Assembly (NCBI GenBank): GCA_947449255.1
Contig: CANFQX010000001.1
Coordinates: 186,001 to 250,000, forward strand
DNA from: Pseudobdellovibrionaceae bacterium
GTDB taxonomy: Bacteria > Bdellovibrionota > Bdellovibrionia > Bdellovibrionales > Bdellovibrionaceae
Reading direction: 5' to 3'
DNA: 64,000 nt
How positions within the stretch are numbered: position 1 is the first letter of the stretch; each line of letters starts with the position of its first letter. The translations under genes were made by a program, and so were the position numbers. Shown piece by piece: positions 8,912 to 17,363 of the stretch. Under the pieces are notes generated by a model. The model saw nothing but the letters and a program-made list of their open reading frames with translations. It ran no database searches and had not been told where the DNA came from.

Positions 8912-10018
8912 ATGCTCGGTATTTTTAGCGGCAAAAAAGCAATAAAATATATATTCTTTGAGATGCTCCCCAGCTTCATCCTTGGCATTTTGGTTTTTAT
9001 GTCAATCATTCTCATGTTCCAAGTCCTAAGATTGACGGAGTTCGCTTTGGTACATGGGGTTTCACTTAAAATTATTGGTGAAATTCTTGGGTACATCATT
9101 ATCTCACTCTTGCCCGCATTGCTCCCCATGGCCTTGCTTTTTTCCGTCGTATTGACCTACGGCAGACTCAGTCAAGACTCAGAGATTGTGGCCATGAAAG
9201 CTAGTGGCATAAGCATGGCCACTTTGCTTTCTCCAGCTCTTATTCTGGCACTTCTTGTCGGGGTTATTTCAGCGCAGACCTCATTCATTATTGGGCCCTG
9301 GGGAAATCGCCAATTTGAAGTTCTCTTTACTCGCCTTGCGGACGCGAAAGTTAGCGCCGTCATCAAGGAAGGCACCTTTGCTGAGGGCTTTTTTGATATG
9401 GTTGTCTATGCCAACGAAGTGGATTCAAAGTCTGGAGTATTAAAAAAAGTATTTATTTATGACGAAAAAAACAGCGATGTCCCTCTGACTATCATTGCAA
9501 AAAGTGGCTCCATCATTTCCGACCCTGATCGCCCTGGGCAGCGGGTGTTGCTGCGCTTGAATAACGGCGAAATCCACCGCCAAGAGCTGACTCACACCAA
9601 AATCAGCTTTGACTCCTACGATGTTCATTTTTCTGAGCCTGATGTCATTTCAGAAAGAGCAAAATCACCTCAATCACTTACACTTCATGAAATTCGCGAG
9701 CGCTTGAAAGAAAAAATCAAGGATCCCGAGGAGCGTTATGTTCTTCAGACTGAATTTCACAAGCGTTGGGCCATTTCTATTCTCTGCGTGGTCTTTGCAG
9801 CTATCGGTGTTGGACTTGGAACGACAACCAACCGCCGAGCCGCTAAGGCTGGTGGAATGGTGCTTTGTATTGGTATCATCGTTCTGTATTGGATTCTTTA
9901 TATCGCGGCCGAAGGAGCTGCACGCAGTGGATCTATTCCAGCATCGCTGGCTATTTGGACACCTAATTTAATTTTTGGAATATTTGGATTTGAATCTTTG
10001 AGAAGGAATTGGAACTAA
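8912..10018 (+). CDS. LptF/LptG-family lipopolysaccharide export permease
   Basis: A 368-residue YjgP/YjgQ-family permease. Three membrane segments at each end flank a periplasmic jellyroll-like region (about residues 105-265). The family pattern is clear in the N-terminal LRLTEFALVHGVSL region and the C-terminal GTTTNRRAAKAGGMVL. In the LptB2FG complex it pulls lipopolysaccharide out of the inner membrane. I chose the ATG at 8912, preceded by AAGGGG; a TTG at 8891 would add seven residues. Only one permease gene is here; its usual partner is not adjacent. LptF and LptG are hard to tell apart by eye, so no symbol is given. Confidence 0.9.
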   Translation: MLGIFSGKKAIKYIFFEMLPSFILGILVFMSIILMFQVLRLTEFALVHGVSLKIIGEILGYIIISLLPALLPMALLFSVVLTYGRLSQDSEIVAMKASGISMATLLSPALILALLVGVISAQTSFIIGPWGNRQFEVLFTRLADAKVSAVIKEGTFAEGFFDMVVYANEVDSKSGVLKKVFIYDEKNSDVPLTIIAKSGSIISDPDRPGQRVLLRLNNGEIHRQELTHTKISFDSYDVHFSEPDVISERAKSPQSLTLHEIRERLKEKIKDPEERYVLQTEFHKRWAISILCVVFAAIGVGLGTTTNRRAAKAGGMVLCIGIIVLYWILYIAAEGAARSGSIPASLAIWTPNLIFGIFGFESLRRNWN

Positions 10019-10028
10019 ATCAAATAGA

Positions 10029-10077
10029 GCGATGTAGCAGCATCCTTACTACTACGGTCATCCCTGACCACATCGCC
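10029..10077 (-). other. Structured intergenic element, possible three-way RNA junction
   Basis: In the gap between the convergent permease and dprA genes, an outer stem (GCGAT 10029-10033 with ATCGC 10072-10076, extendable by two pairs) encloses two hairpins. One is 10034-10055 (7 pairs around an 8-base loop), the other 10056-10069 (GGTCA/TGACC around four bases). One pair in the first hairpin is a mismatch on the plus strand but G-U on the minus strand, so minus-strand RNA is favoured. There is no clear T-run, so it is not a standard terminator. Confidence 0.4.
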
Positions 10078-10218
10078 CCTCCCTGAATTCAGATGTTAAG
10101 AGCATTTACCCGCCACAGGCAAAAGAAATTTTCAGAACATTTCACTTTTTTTATTAATTAAATTATTGATTGAGCTCATATTCTTAATCTCTCTAGATAT
10201 AGTGCTAAAAATAATATT

Positions 10219-11184
10219 TCACACAATATACGGAGAAAAATCACCTTTACTAAAAACTTCACCCCTAAAAAAAGTGGATAAATCTTGGGCATCCCGAATC
10301 ATTGTCGCACCCTCGCTCAACAAATCCAGACAACCTGCAAAGTGAGGATCATAAGGATGCCCTGGCACAACTCCCACCGGACGCCCGAGTTGAGCGGCCT
10401 GCTGTGCTGTAATCAAAGTGCCACTTTTTCTTTTTCCTTCAACAAGAAGAGTCACAAGCCCCAAGGCTGCAATGAGACGATTGCGATGATGAAATAAATA
10501 TTTGTGCATTTTTTGTGAATAATCATATTCACTCAAGATGCAACCACCACTGGCTAGCACTGGATTTAGCCACTCTTGCAGAGAGGAGGGGTAGATTTGC
10601 CCCAAGCCCGACGGAAGAACAATAATTGTTGGGCAAGCACTCCTCAGCGCAATAGCGTGTGCTTTTTGATCTATCCCGCGTGCGCCACCGCTCACGATCA
10701 ATGGTTTTTCTGTCCTACAGAACTCTGACAGGTCTTTTTCCAACCACTTTAAAGAATCCTGACTGGGCTCACGACTGCCCACAACAGCAAGACTTTTTTC
10801 CATCAGCCACACGGGAGAGCCCTGAAAACTTAAGGTCAGTGGTGGATCTCCCATGAGATAGCAATGCCGAGGAAATAGATCTGTCCCATAAACAGCAAAT
10901 TGAACGCCCTGCTGCGCGAGCAAAATATTTTCTGCACATATTTTTTTAAATTCAATTTGATGTTGATCCAACTCATGAAAAAACACCCCAGAATTCATTC
11001 CAGGTAAAAATCCCTGCAAAAGTGGAAGCCTTTCTCGACAGGCTTCTCGAAGATTATCTACATTGAGGGCGCCGCTTTTTCCAAGTTGAAAATAAATGAG
11101 ATGAATTTCATCGCGGTGATTTTTATATAGCTGCAGTTTTTTGATGATTTGCGAAAAAGAAAATAGCTCTATTAATTCTATCAT
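10219..11184 (-). CDS. dprA: DNA-processing protein DprA
   Basis: A DprA/Smf Rossmann-fold protein of 321 residues that loads RecA on incoming single-stranded DNA during natural transformation. Typical motifs are AVVGSREPS, IVSGGARGIDQKAH, VLPSGLGQIYP and KSGTLITAQQAAQLGR. The frame opens at a GTG at 11214, but the ATG at 11184 (MIELIEL) has AGGTC upstream and fits better. It is last in a minus-strand run of three genes (YbgF-like, LysM, dprA). With the split comEC gene at 13640 it points to a DNA-uptake capacity. Confidence 0.92.
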   Translation of the reverse strand: MIELIELFSFSQIIKKLQLYKNHRDEIHLIYFQLGKSGALNVDNLREACRERLPLLQGFLPGMNSGVFFHELDQHQIEFKKICAENILLAQQGVQFAVYGTDLFPRHCYLMGDPPLTLSFQGSPVWLMEKSLAVVGSREPSQDSLKWLEKDLSEFCRTEKPLIVSGGARGIDQKAHAIALRSACPTIIVLPSGLGQIYPSSLQEWLNPVLASGGCILSEYDYSQKMHKYLFHHRNRLIAALGLVTLLVEGKRKSGTLITAQQAAQLGRPVGVVPGHPYDPHFAGCLDLLSEGATMIRDAQDLSTFFRGEVFSKGDFSPYIV

Positions 11185-11225
11185 ATAAAACTGACCTGCA
11201 TAAACGCAGGCCACGTCTATTCTAA

Positions 11226-12755
11226 CTAAAGATCAAGATTATCAGAATCTGATCCGGACCCCGGCGGCGCTTCATCAGTCTCTTTTTCCTTAGGCACTGA
11301 AGTTGCCTCGTCACTCAACATCGTGCGATCAGAAATCAAGGCCTCAGAAGCCTTCGGGGCACTTCCGACAAAATCCCCTTTTAAAATTTTATCAGTCGCT
11401 CTGGTGATGAAGCCAGTAGAGAAATTTTCTGTGGCTTTAACTATTTTAACTTCCCCTATTTTACGACTATTGAATTCAACATCAGCCCCTGGATTCCTTG
11501 ACTGTTCATCGGCAATAATAGGAAAGCTTTTTCCATCAGTAAAACCCTTCGTGATCCCTGCATCTAAAAAAATCAGAGAATGAGAGCCGAACAATGATCG
11601 CCCCGACCCATACTGTCCGCCAATAACGTGGGCTTCCACTCCTGGGCTTGCTGGCGTCAATGAAGTATCGATCATTGGTAAATCCCCTGGAACTAAGATG
11701 GATCCCACCTCAACTAAATTTAAACTCTTTTTTACCATAGCGCGGTATCTTTTCTTATTCACATTCACAGGCTCCAAGACTTCAATTTGACCCTGCACCT
11801 CAACAATGTTGGCTCCAGTATTTCGAGATTCATTATTTTGACCGGGAAGCCCTTCTATTTCAGCAATGTTTTTTACGACAATTAAATTTTTGGCGGAACC
11901 TGATTCAAGGTTTATATAGACATAAGCAAACTCACCTATGGCCTGCAAATCCAATTCTGCACCGACAATTTTACCCACGCCAGTCACTGGTGATTCACTT
12001 AGAAAATATCCAAGGTACTCCCGATTTTCAAGGCGAGGAGGTGGTTCCAATTCCATCTCAACTTTCGTTGATCGATCAACATAAAGCCCCACTCGTCCAG
12101 AAGGAAGACTGCTTGGAATATTTTTTAATACTGGCGTGTAATGCCTACGGCTTGGGGGTAATTTCCTAGCCTTATCTTCAAGTGGAACAGAAGCAAGAGT
12201 CTGAGATTTAGCCTCTGGCTGAGACTCTTGGCCCAATTCCAAGGTTGGCGCATCCGTAGCATTTCCAGAGTAAAAACGGATCGGCAAAGCTGGAACAATT
12301 TCATGTGGATTTTCAATGGTTCCATTGTTAAAGGACCAAATCTTGGGCCAGAAGTTGGGGTCTCCAAAAAAAGTATTAGAAATATCAGACAGGGTATCAC
12401 CCTTTTGAATTTGGTAGTTTTCAAATTTTCTTTGGCTGACAGCTTTTTCCCAAGACTCTATCGGAGTGGGCTGCTGATTATAGTTTTTATAGACAGCATT
12501 AAATCTCTGCTCTTTTTCAAAGTCCGGCTCGCTGCCCGATACACTGGATGCCCCAGCCTGTTTTGACTTGTTCTTTTTTTTTCGCTTAGTAATTTTATTT
12601 TCTGAGGACGGCTTTTTGTTCACTAAGTCCAAATTCTCAGAAGACTTATTTTCCTGACTGACCTCAGGCGCTGGAATTTCTTGTCCTCGCGCGGCTGGGA
12701 ATACTAAGGTACAAAATAACATCATCAATAACACTATTGCATTCTTACTCTTCAC
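11226..12755 (-). CDS. Secreted LysM-domain protein
   Basis: A 509-residue exported protein: signal peptide (about residues 1-25, ending near AARGQ), a Lys/Ser-rich linker, and a LysM domain around residue 115 (YQIQKGDTLSDISNTFFGD, with FWPKIWSFN after it). A long beta-rich remainder has no family I recognise and ends in an acidic Ser/Asp tail. LysM binds peptidoglycan, so a cell-wall-associated envelope role is likely. It starts at a GTG with AAGGA upstream. It lies 22 bases after the YbgF-like gene and just before dprA. Confidence 0.8.
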   Translation of the reverse strand: MKSKNAIVLLMMLFCTLVFPAARGQEIPAPEVSQENKSSENLDLVNKKPSSENKITKRKKKNKSKQAGASSVSGSEPDFEKEQRFNAVYKNYNQQPTPIESWEKAVSQRKFENYQIQKGDTLSDISNTFFGDPNFWPKIWSFNNGTIENPHEIVPALPIRFYSGNATDAPTLELGQESQPEAKSQTLASVPLEDKARKLPPSRRHYTPVLKNIPSSLPSGRVGLYVDRSTKVEMELEPPPRLENREYLGYFLSESPVTGVGKIVGAELDLQAIGEFAYVYINLESGSAKNLIVVKNIAEIEGLPGQNNESRNTGANIVEVQGQIEVLEPVNVNKKRYRAMVKKSLNLVEVGSILVPGDLPMIDTSLTPASPGVEAHVIGGQYGSGRSLFGSHSLIFLDAGITKGFTDGKSFPIIADEQSRNPGADVEFNSRKIGEVKIVKATENFSTGFITRATDKILKGDFVGSAPKASEALISDRTMLSDEATSVPKEKETDEAPPGSGSDSDNLDL

Positions 12756-12777
12756 TTCAGCATCCTTGCTAAATAAG

Positions 12778-13305
12778 CTATTTGATCATCTTAAGTTCGG
12801 ATTCGGCCCTAAATGATTCTGGACTGCCGGGAAATTTTGTTTTCACCTCAACAAGCAGTCTTTTTGAAAAAGGACCAAGATTTATTTTTTTATAAGTCAT
12901 CGCTCTTGCGAAAATAGCGGAGTTCACCTTATCCCCAGTCGCATATTCTTTCTCAACTTTTGAAAAATACCGAATGGCCTCTGGATAGTTTTTTGCATTT
13001 ACAGCCATCAAACCAGCTAGGTACAAAGTATTGTCCGCATAAGGACTCTGTGGAAATCGTTTAAGAAAGCTTTGCATTCGACTCTTAAATCCAACCTCAT
13101 CGCCGCGATCATAGGCGCTTACTATTTGAGCATAGAGATCAAGATCACTCACTTTACTGACATCATGGCCCGTCAATTCCACAAGCAGTTGTTGCTGTTT
13201 AGTCTGCCTTTCAAGCGCTCTGCGACTTTCAAGTGGAGACTTAGAATAACCCACTACCGATACACTCAAGACTAAGATTACCATAAAAAAATTAAACTGC
13301 TTCAT
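12778..13305 (-). CDS. Periplasmic TPR protein, YbgF/CpoB-like
   Basis: A 175-residue protein with a signal peptide (about 1-22) and tetratricopeptide-like helices: FLKRFPQSPYADNTLYLAG, then AIRYFSKVEKEYATGDKVNSA, then KFPGSPESFRAESEL. This is the repeat style of YbgF/CpoB, which coordinates outer-membrane constriction with wall synthesis, but it lacks the N-terminal coiled coil and no tol-pal genes are nearby. The start has GAGGTGG upstream. It is first in the operon with the LysM protein and dprA. Confidence 0.75.
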   Translation of the reverse strand: MKQFNFFMVILVLSVSVVGYSKSPLESRRALERQTKQQQLLVELTGHDVSKVSDLDLYAQIVSAYDRGDEVGFKSRMQSFLKRFPQSPYADNTLYLAGLMAVNAKNYPEAIRYFSKVEKEYATGDKVNSAIFARAMTYKKINLGPFSKRLLVEVKTKFPGSPESFRAESELKMIK

Positions 13306-13639
13306 TTCTCACCACCTCGAGATATTTGTTTATTATGACACAGCAAGTGAAGCAGGAACAAGCAGTAGTTCTTCAACGCTGTCCCAAGTTATCCACATAA
13401 AATGTTGAGATATTTATTTACTAGACCTTAGACCTGTTGGTGCGTAAGGGTTTCAGCGGAATGCTATCTATTTGTGCATTCATTAAACTCCTGTTATGAT
13501 GGAGTTTTTTTAATTTTACGCCGCATTATTAGGCTAGTATTTTTCAGATCTTAAAATCCGACATCCGAAGCAAAATAAGTTCATGACAGAATATGGATGA
13601 TTACAAGGCGTTCACTAATTTTGCTAAGCAATTGATTAT
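13306..13639. other. Intergenic region between divergent YbgF-like gene and comEC
   Basis: A 334-base gap that should hold the promoters of two divergent units. I see no ORF. The only distinct element is the hairpin plus T-run at 13485-13512 on the plus strand, listed separately. No convincing -35/-10 pair was found by eye. Confidence 0.5.
13485..13512 (+). terminator. Orphan intrinsic terminator-like hairpin
   Basis: AAACTCC (13485-13491), a nine-base loop, GGAGTTT (13501-13507) and continuing T's to 13511. It faces the plus direction, yet no plus-strand gene lies upstream, since the YbgF-like gene reads away. It could end a short untranslated RNA that begins after about 13310. Confidence 0.4.
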
Positions 13640-14545
13640 ATGATTATAATTTTACTTTCTGCTCTTTTTTTAAACGCTCCCTTTGCTCCATCATTGCTGA
13701 AAAAAACATCAGATACCGCAACTGTTTTTCAACAAAAATGTGTACAGATTCTTCCAATGCATTCGAAAAGTCGGGATTTATTAGAATCACTGATCTGCGG
13801 ACAGAACATCAAGAGTCCCGAACTCAAAGAAAATTTAGTTAAAACTTCATTGATCCATGTCTTTATTATTTCTGGATCTCATCTGATTCTTTTAGATGAA
13901 TTGCTGGGGCTCCTGGGAATTCCAGTCTTTGTAAGAATTGTTTTTTTAGCTTTATATGCCCTGATCGTGGGCTGGCAGCCGCCTGCTGTTCGAGCTCTTA
14001 TTGCATTGTCCCTACGCAGTTTTTTAAAAAACTTAAACTTAAAATTCCCTGCCGACTTAACGGTCCTGATCGCTGGAATGTTCACACTCACTCTTTTCCC
14101 TGCATGGTGGGATTCGACCTCACTGGCTATGAGCTGGAGTGCTGCGCTGGCTTTATGCTGGGTTCCGACCCTAAAAGTGAGGGAAAAAATATCAGGACTC
14201 CTTTTCTCTCACTTGGCCGTGTTTATTTTTATGAGTGTGCCACTCTGGGGCATCGGAAATCTGCACCCGCTAAGCCTCATTTATAATCTTTTTCTTGGGC
14301 CTGTTATCTCATTTCTATTACTACCCTTGGCCTTCATCTCAGTGCTTATTCATCCCTTGCTCCCCCTTCTAGACGAAGCTCTGCTCCTGTTTGCTCGGAT
14401 CTTAAAACTTGCCTCAGAACCTATTGTCATGAGCCGCAGCACCACACCCCCTCTAGCATATCTTTGGATTTGGATTTTCTGCTGGCACATTTTTTTTCAT
14501 TTCCTGCGACTTCATCTCTATCAGGGTAAGGATTTATCAAGATGA
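13640..14545 (+). CDS. ComEC/Rec2 competence channel domain (membrane half of a split ComEC)
   Basis: A 301-residue polytopic membrane protein matching only the ComEC competence domain. It has a short lead, then the signature HVFIISGSHLILL (residues about 74-86), WQPPAVRALIALSLR and several hydrophobic segments to the C-terminus. ComEC carries single-stranded DNA across the inner membrane. The OB-fold-like N-terminal domain of full ComEC (about 700-800 residues) is missing. The stop overlaps the ATG of the next gene by four bases; that gene encodes the metallo-beta-lactamase half. No clear Shine-Dalgarno precedes the ATG at 13640. Confidence 0.85.
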   Translation: MIIILLSALFLNAPFAPSLLKKTSDTATVFQQKCVQILPMHSKSRDLLESLICGQNIKSPELKENLVKTSLIHVFIISGSHLILLDELLGLLGIPVFVRIVFLALYALIVGWQPPAVRALIALSLRSFLKNLNLKFPADLTVLIAGMFTLTLFPAWWDSTSLAMSWSAALALCWVPTLKVREKISGLLFSHLAVFIFMSVPLWGIGNLHPLSLIYNLFLGPVISFLLLPLAFISVLIHPLLPLLDEALLLFARILKLASEPIVMSRSTTPPLAYLWIWIFCWHIFFHFLRLHLYQGKDLSR

Positions 14546-15273
14546 ACTTTTGCGTCGCGATTTTTCTAATCATCACTTTGAGTGCAAGCCCAATCAAAAA
14601 CAATGCACTTCGCAATTTTACAATCGTTTGGAATGTGGGTCAGGGTCAGTGGGTGACGGCCCTTTTTGGAGATGAGTGCCTGCACTTTGATGCTGGCGGA
14701 GAATTTTTCCCGTGGAAAAAAATCTCACAAGTTTGCAGTCGAAACAGGAATAAACTCTTTCTAAGTCATTGGGACTGGGACCATATTGGAGCACTTTCAC
14801 ATTGGCCCAAATGGCCAAGCTGCATCGCTTTGCATCCTCTCGGACAGACCACAAAAAGGAAAGCTGCAATTTTAGATTTAATTCCTGAATGCTCAAGCTC
14901 GAAAGGAAAACAAAAGGTTGGACCGGCTGTATGGACCCCAGGTTCCAACGCGGACGAATCAAACGCCAAGAGCCACGTGGTCCTTTTTAAAAATTTTTTA
15001 ATGCCCGGCGATTCGCCCAAGGAGCAGGAATTGCATTGGAAAAATCAGCCTTGGATACAAAGCACCCGAGTGCTCGTGCTGGGCCACCATGGGAGTCACA
15101 CAAGCACCTCTCCGCAGCTCCTCAGCCAACTTCCTCACCTTAAAATGGCGATTGCCTCAGCACGTTGGAAAAGGTATCATCACCCCCATGCGGACATTGA
15201 ATCCTTGCTAAAGCAAAGACACATTCCGATGATCCGCACAGAAGATTGGGGAAATATCTGGTTTGAAAATTAA
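14542..15273 (+). CDS. ComEC-type metallo-beta-lactamase domain protein (second half of a split ComEC)
   Basis: A 243-residue exported metallo-beta-lactamase-fold protein. A short hydrophobic N-terminus is followed by NVGQGQWVTALFG, the metal motif SHWDWDHIGA and VLGHHGSHTSTSPQLL, which are the landmarks of the ComEC C-terminal domain thought to degrade the non-transported DNA strand. The motif is HWDWDH where the textbook form is HxHxDH: the second His is Asp, which occurs in ComEC-type domains. Overlap with the preceding gene is ATGA, so the halves are translated together. Confidence 0.85.
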   Translation: MNFCVAIFLIITLSASPIKNNALRNFTIVWNVGQGQWVTALFGDECLHFDAGGEFFPWKKISQVCSRNRNKLFLSHWDWDHIGALSHWPKWPSCIALHPLGQTTKRKAAILDLIPECSSSKGKQKVGPAVWTPGSNADESNAKSHVVLFKNFLMPGDSPKEQELHWKNQPWIQSTRVLVLGHHGSHTSTSPQLLSQLPHLKMAIASARWKRYHHPHADIESLLKQRHIPMIRTEDWGNIWFEN

Positions 15274-15295
15274 GGGTCACAAGCCAGTTGAAAAA

Positions 15296-15850
15296 CTATT
15301 TCAATTCTTTTTCAATGCTCTTGATAATGCTATCCGAAGTTGGGCTCGTCACTGAACTCCATCGCTCAACAACCTCACCTTTACGATTGATCAAGAATTT
15401 TTCAAAATTCCAGGCTACTTCTTTAAAAATAAATCCTGATTTCTTATTGATCAAAAAATCAAAAACAGGCTGTTTTTGTTTTCCTGAGACAGCTCCTTTT
15501 TCAAACAGTTGAAAAGTAATTCCGTACTCTTTCGCCGCAAATTTTTGAACCTCTGCGGGATCCGCGGACTCCTGTTTAAAATCATTAGAAGGAAAGCCTA
15601 AGACGACCAATCCTTGAGCTGCATACTTTTTATTTAAAGTTTCCAAATCTTTAAGTTGCGGCGTGAACCCACATTGCGAGGCGGTGTTGACTACAAGGAC
15701 AACTTTTCCACGAAAATTTGAAAAAAGAACTTGATGCCCAGCTATATCATTGGCTTTCAAATCATAAAATGATTCCGAAGGAGGGCCTGCATAACTAGCG
15801 GTCGATCCAAAGATCGACATCAATAATAAGAAAAAAACTTGGCTTCGCAT
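15296..15850 (-). CDS. Exported glutathione peroxidase family protein
   Basis: A thiol peroxidase of 184 residues with a signal peptide (about 1-21), placing it in the periplasm, where glutathione-family peroxidases are often thioredoxin-dependent. Catalytic residues: Cys60 in NTASQCGFT (Cys, not selenocysteine), Gln93 in FPSNDFKQE and Trp147-Asn148 in AWNFEKFLI. It reduces hydrogen peroxide and lipid hydroperoxides. It lies downstream of ald on the same strand, separated by a large inverted repeat at 15871-15941, and converges on the comEC unit. Confidence 0.92.
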   Translation of the reverse strand: MRSQVFFLLLMSIFGSTASYAGPPSESFYDLKANDIAGHQVLFSNFRGKVVLVVNTASQCGFTPQLKDLETLNKKYAAQGLVVLGFPSNDFKQESADPAEVQKFAAKEYGITFQLFEKGAVSGKQKQPVFDFLINKKSGFIFKEVAWNFEKFLINRKGEVVERWSSVTSPTSDSIIKSIEKELK

Positions 15851-15870
15851 TTTTTTGGCTCCTGTATTTT

Positions 15871-15941
15871 AGAGTGCTTTCTTTAAAATTGGATTCAATT
15901 GCTTACATTTGAAGACCTTGAATCCAATCATGATGCACTCT
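15871..15941 (-). terminator. Nested inverted repeat after ald
   Basis: Two nested stems: an outer AGAGTGC (15871-15877) with GCACTCT (15935-15941), and an inner 11-bp stem ATTGGATTCAA (15888-15898) with TTGAATCCAAT (15918-15928). It begins directly after the ald stop codon on the minus strand. The inner stem is followed by TTTAAAG, so it may act as an ald terminator or as a processing/stability element before the glutathione peroxidase gene. Confidence 0.6.
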
Positions 15942-15942
15942 T

Positions 15943-17052
15943 TTACTTGCCTTGGTAAGGCTTATATTCCATATGAAGGTCTCGTGCTACAGGCTCATAC
16001 ACAACGTGCCCGCCATAGACATTAAGCCCCTTCATAAGGTGAGGATTCTTTGCAACAGCCTCTTCTACGCCAAGCCCTGCCAGCATAAGACCATATTTGG
16101 TTGTGACATTAGTCAAAGCATAAGTGGACGTGCGTGGAGCGACACCCGGCATATTAGGGACACAATAATGGATAACCCCATCCACTTCATAGGTGGGCGT
16201 CGTGTGCGAGGTCGGACGACAAGTTTCGATGCAACCACCTTGATCCACGGCCACATCGACAACGACCGAACCCTTAGACATTGAAGTGATCATTTCCTTT
16301 GAAACCAACGTGGGAGCTTTCTGACCGGTGATAAGAACTCCACCGACAACGAGGTCAGATTCTCTGACAGACTCTTCAATATTTTTTGGATTGGAAAATA
16401 AAGTCATACAGCGACCTTGAAAAATATCGTCAAGATATTCTAAGCGAGCAGTGCTCACATCCAAAATTGTCACGGAAGCACCGAGCCCCACAGCCATTTT
16501 TGCCGCATTTGTTCCGACAACACCGCCTCCGATGATGGTGACTTTGCCAGGCTTAACACCCGTCACACCACCCAACAAAATACCTTTTCCACCATGATCC
16601 TTTTGAAGATAAAAAGCCCCTATTTGCGTGGCCATTCGGCCTGCGACCTCAGACATGGGTGTCAACAAAGGCAAAGAACCATTGTCCAACTGGATTGTTT
16701 CATAAGCAATCGCCTTAACCTTGCGTTCACAAAGAACTTTAGTCAGTTTGGGCTCTGCTGCCAAATGAAGATAAGTGTAAATGATTTGATTTTCTTTCAT
16801 CAGCTCGTACTCTTCAGGAAGGGGTTCTTTCACCTTCTGAATCATATCTGACTTGGCATAGACCTCTTTTTTTGTATCAAGTATCTGTGCGCCAGCTTTC
16901 TCATACTGTTCATTGGTAATTCCAGATCCCACACCAGCGTCTTTTTCAACAAACACGGTGTGACCTTCTTTGATGTATTGACGAACACCAGCTTCAGTCA
17001 TGCCCACGCGATTTTCAGAAATTTTAATTTCTTTTGGAACTCCGATAATCAT
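15943..17052 (-). CDS. ald: Alanine dehydrogenase
   Basis: NAD-dependent oxidative deamination of L-alanine to pyruvate and ammonia. At 369 residues it has the normal family length. It begins [23 protein letters not shown] and carries the nucleotide-binding [18 protein letters not shown] and the C-terminal [21 protein letters not shown] role in using amino acids as carbon source fits an organism living on protein. The ATG has AGGAG upstream. Transcription appears monocistronic or extends weakly into the peroxidase gene through the inverted repeat. Confidence 0.96.
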   Translation of the reverse strand: MIIGVPKEIKISENRVGMTEAGVRQYIKEGHTVFVEKDAGVGSGITNEQYEKAGAQILDTKKEVYAKSDMIQKVKEPLPEEYELMKENQIIYTYLHLAAEPKLTKVLCERKVKAIAYETIQLDNGSLPLLTPMSEVAGRMATQIGAFYLQKDHGGKGILLGGVTGVKPGKVTIIGGGVVGTNAAKMAVGLGASVTILDVSTARLEYLDDIFQGRCMTLFSNPKNIEESVRESDLVVGGVLITGQKAPTLVSKEMITSMSKGSVVVDVAVDQGGCIETCRPTSHTTPTYEVDGVIHYCVPNMPGVAPRTSTYALTNVTTKYGLMLAGLGVEEAVAKNPHLMKGLNVYGGHVVYEPVARDLHMEYKPYQGK

Positions 17053-17363
17053 GTATTACTCCTCGAAAAAAGTATGGCCCTCAAATCACAGACCAATTGG
17101 TTAAAACGATCTCAACCATAAAACTATGCCAGATCGTCTAAAAAATGCAACTTTGCTCCCATCTGCCGCGAATTTGTCTCCGCTTTTGAGCAATTTTGCG
17201 TCATGGCCAGATTTTCAAAATGGGAGATTGTCAGCCCTTAAATACAAAACGACTAAGTTATAGGCAGTTTCTGTAATAAATTCTATCCTCGTTAGATAGA
17301 AAGACCTTTTCATTTTTTTTAAGCTATATTCCTGCGATGAATCGATCCTAGCTAGAGGTGCCT
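17053..17363. promoter_or_regulatory. Divergent control region between ald and a secreted-protein gene
   Basis: A 311-base gap with no ORF. It holds a 7-bp inverted repeat TTCTATC (17281-17287) and GATAGAA (17295-17301), followed by a T-rich stretch. TATATT at 17325-17330 is a possible -10 element for the plus-strand gene at 17364; I see no good -35. The repeat could be an operator or a hairpin in the leader. Confidence 0.35.
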
